NCBI GenBank assembly: GCA_020200935.1
Contig: JAIVHR010000079.1
Location: 1 to 5,113, forward strand
Reading direction: 5' to 3'
Origin: Sphingomonadales bacterium
GTDB taxonomy: Bacteria > Pseudomonadota > Alphaproteobacteria > Sphingomonadales > Sphingomonadaceae
DNA length: 5,113 nt
The notes under the pieces are model-generated. The model saw nothing but the letters and a program-made list of their open reading frames with translations, did not search any database and was not told the origin of the DNA. This document shows, one piece after another, positions 1 to 5,113 of the stretch. Both the position numbers and the translations under genes were made by a program. Within the stretch, counting starts at the first letter, position 1. Every line of letters begins with the position of its first letter.

Positions 1-695
1 AGATCTATGAATTCACGATCACCTTCGGGGCGGAGACCGACACGCTCGATGCCGAGGGCGCGATCACCGAGACCTCCGACCACCGCCCCACCCTCGCCGG
101 GATCGAGGCCGCGCTGCCGCGCTTCACCGGCGCTATCGAGCAGGTCCCGCCCAGATATTCGGCGCTCAAGATCGACGGCAAACCCGCCTATGCGCGGGCG
201 CGCGCCGGGGAGGAGGTCGAGATCGAGAGCCGGGAGGTGACGATTTATTCCATCCGTCACCTTGACGAGATCGGCGATCGGGACGTCCCTCTCGATGAAA
301 TCACCCTCACCGCGCATGTCTCGAAGGGCACCTACATCCGTTCGCTCGCCCGCGACATCGCACGCGGCTTGAAGACGCGCGGGCACGTCACCATGTTGCA
401 TCGCATCAAGGCCGGGTCCTTCACGCTGGAGGGCGCGATTTCGCTGGACAAACTGGCGGAACTCGCTAAGCAGCGGCGCCTTGAACAGGCACTCTTGCCA
501 TTGACGGCAGGGCTGGACGACATCCCGGCTCTTTCCGTCACCCCCGACCAGGCAAGGCTGCTCCGACAGGGGCAGCGGGTGGTCGGGATCACCGCACAGC
601 CGGGGCTATACCTTGCGACCGACCAGTCTGTTCCGGTCGCACTCGTCGAAAGCGACGGGACGGAGCTCACGGTGGTGCGGGGATTCAACCTCTGA
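1..695 (+). CDS. truB: tRNA pseudouridine(55) synthase TruB, 5'-truncated by window edge
   Basis: TruB converts U55 in the T-loop of elongator tRNAs to pseudouridine in the cytoplasm. The frame is open from position 3 (first full codon ATC) to the TGA at 693-695, giving about 230 residues. Family members are about 300 residues, so about 70-80 are missing upstream, including the catalytic Asp motif (GxLDPxATG). Visible family landmarks are GAETDTLDAEG near the left edge, the YSALK motif at 156-170 (its Tyr stacks in the active site), VSKGTYIRSL at 318-347 with the conserved active-site Arg, and the KTRGHVTMLHR segment after it. The C-terminal stretch (roughly 500-690, beginning LLPLTAGLDDIP) matches the small TruB C-terminal/PUA-like region in position. 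An internal GTG at 237 is in frame but is not the start, because conserved TruB sequence continues upstream of it. It precedes rpsO and pnp, the common bacterial order. Identity is secure. Confidence 0.96.
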   Translation, partial: IYEFTITFGAETDTLDAEGAITETSDHRPTLAGIEAALPRFTGAIEQVPPRYSALKIDGKPAYARARAGEEVEIESREVTIYSIRHLDEIGDRDVPLDEITLTAHVSKGTYIRSLARDIARGLKTRGHVTMLHRIKAGSFTLEGAISLDKLAELAKQRRLEQALLPLTAGLDDIPALSVTPDQARLLRQGQRVVGITAQPGLYLATDQSVPVALVESDGTELTVVRGFNL

Positions 696-776
696 CGGGC
701 GCGTCGCGCCCGCGGAACCACGCCCGAGCCGCCCGTTCGCGGGCTGACTCGCACGAAGATTGAAAGGATTTATGCG
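696..776 (+). promoter_or_regulatory. rpsO leader with two GC-rich hairpins
   Basis: This is the 81-nt gap between the truB stop and the rpsO start. Directly after the TGA is a perfect 7-bp hairpin: CGGGCGC (696-702), loop GTC, GCGCCCG (706-712). A second hairpin, GCCCG-TTCG-CGGGC (731-744), has a UUCG tetraloop, one of the most stable RNA loops. Neither is followed by a T-run, so neither looks like a normal intrinsic terminator. The Shine-Dalgarno AAAGGA (763-768) lies 8 nt before ATG 777. S15 represses its own translation by binding structured rpsO leaders in several bacterial phyla, and these hairpins are candidates for such a structure. That role is inference; only the hairpins and the ribosome binding site are seen. 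Confidence 0.5.
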
Positions 777-1046
777 ATGTCGATCACTGCCGAACGCAAG
801 CAGGAACTGATCGGGGAACATGCCCAGGACAAGGGCGATACCGGTTCGCCGGAGGTGCAGGTCGCAATCCTCACCGAGCGGATCAAGAATCTCACGGAAC
901 ATTTCAAGACTCATGCCGGCGATCATCATTCGCGGCGCGGGCTGCTGATGCTGGTCAACAAGCGGCGCAACCTGCTGGCCTATCTGCGCCAGAAGGACGA
1001 GAGCCGCTATCAGGACATCATCAAGAAGCTCGGACTTCGCAAGTAA
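777..1046 (+). CDS. rpsO: 30S ribosomal protein S15
   Basis: S15 is a primary-binding protein of the small ribosomal subunit. It binds the three-way junction of helices 20-22 of 16S rRNA and contributes to a bridge with the 50S subunit. The product is 89 residues, the normal full length for this family. It shows the S15 signature: [11 protein letters not shown] at about residues 22-32, the DHHSRRGL segment at about 49-56, then the [12 protein letters not shown] helix, ending in a basic GLRK tail. The start ATG is supported by AAAGGA 8 nt upstream. An ATG at 772 is out of frame. The gene sits 81 nt after truB and 172 nt before pnp, the classic truB-rpsO-pnp arrangement. It is probably transcribed with truB and may have its own promoter in the gap, but I could not identify one with confidence. 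Confidence 0.98.
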   Translation: MSITAERKQELIGEHAQDKGDTGSPEVQVAILTERIKNLTEHFKTHAGDHHSRRGLLMLVNKRRNLLAYLRQKDESRYQDIIKKLGLRK

Positions 1047-1052
1047 TCACGG

Positions 1053-1079
1053 AAGGCGGCCCCGTTTGCGGGCCGTTTT
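1053..1079 (+). terminator. Intrinsic-terminator-like hairpin after rpsO
   Basis: CGGCCC (1057-1062) and GGGCCG (1070-1075) form a perfect 6-bp GC stem with a 7-nt loop, followed at once by TTTT (1076-1079). The four Ts can also pair with AAGG at 1053-1056 (two A-T and two G-U pairs), extending the stem to 10 bp. It begins 6 nt after the rpsO stop. The short T-run suggests partial termination, which would let some transcripts continue into pnp. In the E. coli rpsO-pnp operon a terminator occupies the same place, so the position supports the call. The exact strength cannot be judged from sequence. Confidence 0.65.
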
Positions 1080-1089
1080 CGCATTTGGC

Positions 1090-1164
1090 ACGGCGCAATG
1101 AGGCGCCGTTCCAACGACAGACGGGACATCGGGTCCCGCAAGCAACGCGGACAATCCGGTCCGC
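1090..1164 (+). promoter_or_regulatory. Three tandem hairpins in the pnp leader
   Basis: Three perfect inverted repeats follow the rpsO terminator in series: ACGGCGC (1090-1096) with GCGCCGT (1103-1109), loop 6; CGGGAC (1122-1127) with GTCCCG (1133-1138), loop 5; GCGGAC (1147-1152) with GTCCGC (1159-1164), loop 6. None has a T-run, so they read as RNA leader structure rather than terminators. In E. coli the pnp leader contains a stem-loop that RNase III cuts, after which PNPase degrades the short duplex and represses its own translation. A similar use here is inference from position. The pnp start codon is 55 nt after the last stem. Confidence 0.5.
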
Positions 1165-1218
1165 ATCAAGAGACCGTCGGCCGCATTGGGCGCCCGGCGG
1201 ATGGAAAGAAGAAAACAC

Positions 1219-3624
<2,406 letters not shown>

Positions 3625-3919
3625 ATGCTACGACGATTACGGCTATATCTACGAGGATTGCTACGACGCCGGCTATATCGCCCAGCGCGGCTATGGCTAC
3701 GGCAATAGCTGGTACGGCAATTCCGGATATCCCTATGGCTGGTATAACGGTTTCTATTATCCCGGACATTCGATCTACATCTACGACCGGTCCGGCCGTC
3801 GGCATCACTGGAATGACGGCCAGCGCCGCTACTGGGAAGGCCGGCGCCACGAACGGCGCGGAGACGGGCGCGGCCGCGACGACCGGGGACGCGACTGGCG
3901 CGGCCGAGACGGAGACCGC

Positions 3920-3990
3920 GACGATCGTGGACGCCGCGGCAGGGACGATCGCGACGATCGGCGTGGAAACTGGCGCGATCGTGACGATCG
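3920..3990 (+). repeat. In-frame GACGATCG direct repeats encoding Asp-Asp-Arg
   Basis: The octamer GACGATCG occurs four times, at 3920-3927, 3944-3951, 3953-3960 and 3983-3990. Offsets are 24, 9 and 30 nt, all multiples of three, so each copy encodes Asp-Asp-Arg in the lipoprotein frame. Variant copies (GACGACCG and similar) extend the pattern on both sides. This fits expansion of a short coding repeat by slippage or recombination while the frame was kept. Confidence 0.75.
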
Positions 3991-4279
3991 CGACGACCGG
4001 GACCGGGGCGATTGGCGCGAACGCCGCGACCCGCGCAGCGGGGTAACGCCCCGTACCCGGCCTGGTGCGGCCCCCGTCCAGCGCCGCGCTCCGGCCAGGC
4101 AGGCGGCGCCTGCGCGTCAGGCGACCCCGCCCGGCCGCCCGACCGGCGTCCAGAATGCGCCGATGGCGCGGCCGGCTCCGGCGCCGCAACCGGCGCGGCA
4201 GGCACCGCCTCCTCGCGAGCCCGCGACACCGCGTCGATCGCGGATCGAGGGCCCCGATCGGCAACCCGACTGATGTTTA

Positions 4280-4315
4280 TTTCGGCGCGCCGCTAACCAT
4301 CGCGGACCGCCGAAA
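4280..4315 (+). terminator. Hairpin after the lipoprotein gene, possible weak terminator
   Basis: TTTCGGCG (4280-4287) and CGCCGAAA (4308-4315) are perfect 8-bp inverted repeats. Inside them CCGC (4290-4293) pairs with GCGG (4302-4305), giving about 12 bp interrupted by a 2x2 internal loop. It starts 6 nt after the lipoprotein stop, the usual place for a terminator, but no T-run follows on either strand. It could be an mRNA 3' stabilising structure instead. Confidence 0.45.
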
Positions 4316-4320
4316 ACCGC

Positions 4321-4350
4321 GCGCCGGGCAAGTGTTTCGTTTCCCGGTGC
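4321..4350 (+). terminator. Second hairpin after the lipoprotein gene
   Basis: GCGCCGGG (4321-4328) pairs with CCCGGTGC (4343-4350) over 8 bp with one G-U pair and a 14-nt loop. It lies 5 nt after the first hairpin. No T-run follows. Together the pair separates the lipoprotein gene from the promoter at 4374; a role as end-of-transcript structure is inference. Confidence 0.4.
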
Positions 4351-4373
4351 CGCAAATCACACGTCTGCTTACC

Positions 4374-4398
4374 GGAACCCGATAGAACTTCTCTCGTT
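4374..4398 (+). promoter_or_regulatory. EcfG-type (general stress response) promoter
   Basis: GGAAC (4374-4378), a 16-nt spacer, then CGTT (4395-4398) matches the known alphaproteobacterial EcfG promoter consensus GGAAC-N16-17-CGTT at every consensus base and at an allowed spacing. EcfG is the sigma factor released by the PhyR-NepR partner switch in the general stress response. The predicted transcript start is about 4404-4406, leaving a leader of about 20 nt that contains AGGGAG (4412-4417) and leads to the ATG at 4425. The match, the intergenic place and the downstream distance all agree; activity is not shown by sequence alone. Confidence 0.75.
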
Positions 4399-4424
4399 CT
4401 GGCAGAGTATCAGGGAGATGCGTT

Positions 4425-4661
4425 ATGTACGGTCAGAGTAAAAGCTTCGGTGCCGCCCCGCGCGGCTATAACATTTTATATCGCCTGCACGAGAAGAACC
4501 GTTGCCCGGGCTGCGGCCAGTCGCAATGGATCGTCGGACGGCAATCGGCCGAATGCGCCTTCTGCGCAACGGCAATCGCCATCGCCGACGGCCATGCCGG
4601 CGGATCCGGGCTGTTCCGCACGCGCGGCAAGACCGACGTGTTCGCGCCCCTCGCCGCCTGA
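4425..4661 (+). CDS. Small four-cysteine zinc-ribbon-like protein
   Basis: The product is a 78-residue cytoplasmic protein of unknown function, with no signal peptide or membrane segment. The visible motif is CPGC at residues 27-30 and CAFC at 44-47, spaced by 13 residues, typical of a single treble-clef or rubredoxin-like zinc ribbon with four Cys ligands. Between the knuckles is GQSQWIVGR; after them is a short Ala/Ile stretch and a tail ending FAPLAA. AGGGAG 7 nt before ATG 4425 supports the start. It appears to be transcribed alone from the EcfG-type promoter just upstream, which suggests a role under general stress, perhaps binding nucleic acid or protein. That role is inference from the promoter and fold only. 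A 5-bp hairpin (CGCCG 4652-4656, CGGCG 4662-4666) spans its stop codon. A shadow frame on the opposite strand was ignored. Confidence 0.82.
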   Translation: MYGQSKSFGAAPRGYNILYRLHEKNRCPGCGQSQWIVGRQSAECAFCATAIAIADGHAGGSGLFRTRGKTDVFAPLAA

Positions 4662-4709
4662 CGGCGCGCTTCGACGGAAAGACACGCTTAACCAACCGCG
4701 GTTATGATG

Positions 4710-4748
4710 CCGTCCGACGGGATCCATGGCGGAGCCCGCAGCGGACGG
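4710..4748 (+). promoter_or_regulatory. Nested hairpin over the protease ribosome binding region
   Basis: CCGTCCG (4710-4716) pairs perfectly with CGGACGG (4742-4748), and inside it CGGG (4718-4721) pairs with CCCG (4735-4738), leaving a 13-nt loop that contains the alternative ATG 4726. The 3' arm includes GGACGG, the only Shine-Dalgarno-like sequence close to ATG 4753. If it folds in mRNA it would hide the ribosome binding site. GC-rich DNA makes some such pairing expected by chance. Confidence 0.4.
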
Positions 4749-4752
4749 TGCG

Positions 4753-5113
4753 ATGAACAAGTTGGTTCTCCTTATCGGTGCGGCTTTGCTCGCCTGGGTC
4801 GTGTTCGGAGTCGATCCCGATCGCGCGCCCGAGCCGGCGGTGGAATTCGCCGCCGCCAGGGCGGATCGGCCCTCCGGGAACCGCACCCAGCCCGCCGGCA
4901 ACGGCTTCGCCGAATTCACGACGACGCGCGCCCCCGACGGCCATTTCTATGCCGATGTCCGGATCAACGGCGCTACCGTGCCGATGTTGATCGACACCGG
5001 CGCCAGCACCATTCTCTTGAGCCGCACGGACGCCCAGCGGGCGGGTATCCAGGTCGCTTCGGGAGATTTCACCTCGGTCGGCCGCACGGTGAGCGGCGAT
5101 ATTGCGCTCAAAT
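4753..5113 (+). CDS. Clan AA (retropepsin-like) aspartic protease, 3'-truncated by window edge
   Basis: The first 120 residues are present and the frame runs open to the window end. Residues 1-19 (MNKLVLLIGAALLAWVVFG) form a signal anchor or membrane segment. Residues 20-50 are a Pro/Ala/Arg-rich linker. From about residue 52 comes a retropepsin-like fold: DGHFYADVRINGATVPMLID, then the active-site motif DTGAS with catalytic Asp at 81, followed by a second beta hairpin. This pattern fits the bacterial single-domain proteases described by TIGR02281, which carry one DTG and act as dimers; the catalytic domain should face the periplasm. ATG 4753 is preferred because the hydrophobic segment begins right there, although its GGACGG is only 4 nt away. 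An in-frame ATG at 4726 would add nine residues and is the main alternative. The physiological substrate is unknown. Confidence 0.88.
   Translation, partial: MNKLVLLIGAALLAWVVFGVDPDRAPEPAVEFAAARADRPSGNRTQPAGNGFAEFTTTRAPDGHFYADVRINGATVPMLIDTGASTILLSRTDAQRAGIQVASGDFTSVGRTVSGDIALK

Noticed and set aside
714..737. GGAAC then CGTT upstream of rpsO, resembling an EcfG promoter
   Set aside because: The spacer is 15 nt, outside the usual 16-17, and the CGTT lies inside the UUCG hairpin. A stress promoter for S15 would also be unexpected.
1085..1114. TTGGCA as a -35 box for a pnp promoter
   Set aside because: No TATAAT-like -10 is seen 16-18 nt downstream, and the segment overlaps a hairpin.
1186..1218. 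TTG 1186 or ATG 1201 as the PNPase start
   Set aside because: Both add residues not typical of PNPase, and the purine-rich ribosome site is positioned for ATG 1219.
4688..4703. TTAACCA as a CtrA half-site, next to palindrome AACCGCGGTT
   Set aside because: CtrA needs TTAA-N7-TTAA or a clear variant and the second half is absent. The 10-bp palindrome alone is too short to assign a regulator.

Overview
The window is GC-rich, gene-dense DNA. It looks like a chromosomal core region of an alphaproteobacterium, most likely a sphingomonad (Sphingomonadales). This rests on the truB-rpsO-pnp order, the wording of the PNPase N-terminus ([13 protein letters not shown]), a PhyR/EcfG-type general-stress promoter sequence, and a retropepsin-like DTGA protease gene. 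The genus cannot be fixed from the sequence alone. Six protein genes are supported, all on the + strand. I see no tRNA, rRNA, insertion sequence, CRISPR array or phage gene.

Layout. (1) Positions 1-695 hold the 3' three quarters of truB (tRNA pseudouridine-55 synthase); the catalytic-Asp part lies upstream of the window. (2) Positions 696-776 are an 81-nt leader with two stable hairpins, one closed by a UUCG tetraloop, then rpsO (ribosomal protein S15, 777-1046). (3) Positions 1047-1218 are a 172-nt spacer with four consecutive perfect hairpins. The first resembles an intrinsic terminator and the others form the likely pnp leader. (4) pnp (polynucleotide phosphorylase) starts at 1219. Its catalytic core, KH and S1 domains and Gly/Arg tail are intact to about 3447. 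After that the frame stays open to 3624 through sequence that does not look like coding in that frame and overlaps the next gene by 134 nt, so I suspect a one-base indel or a lost stop near 3438-3455. (5) Positions 3491-4273 hold a GTG-started lipoprotein gene with a Tyr/Gly-rich head, an Arg/Asp polyampholyte middle and a Pro/Ala/Arg tail. (6) Positions 4274-4424 are an intergenic region with two tandem hairpins followed by a full match to the alphaproteobacterial EcfG promoter (GGAAC-N16-CGTT). (7) Positions 4425-4661 hold a 78-residue protein with one four-cysteine zinc-ribbon-like motif. (8) From 4753 to the window end runs the N-terminal part of a membrane-anchored clan AA aspartic protease, preceded by a nested hairpin over its ribosome binding region.

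The first three genes form the classic translation/RNA-decay cluster: tRNA modification, the small-subunit protein S15, and the exonuclease PNPase. In E. coli the equivalent mRNA is controlled by S15 and PNPase autoregulation through leader hairpins, and the hairpin-rich spacers here fit that logic. The downstream genes appear to be separate units: an envelope lipoprotein of unknown role, a probable general-stress-regulated zinc-ribbon protein, and a periplasm-facing protease. I found no clearly new multi-gene system. The points most worth a second look are the EcfG promoter, the anomalous pnp 3' end, the run of hairpins between rpsO and pnp, and the uncharacterised lipoprotein and zinc-ribbon genes.
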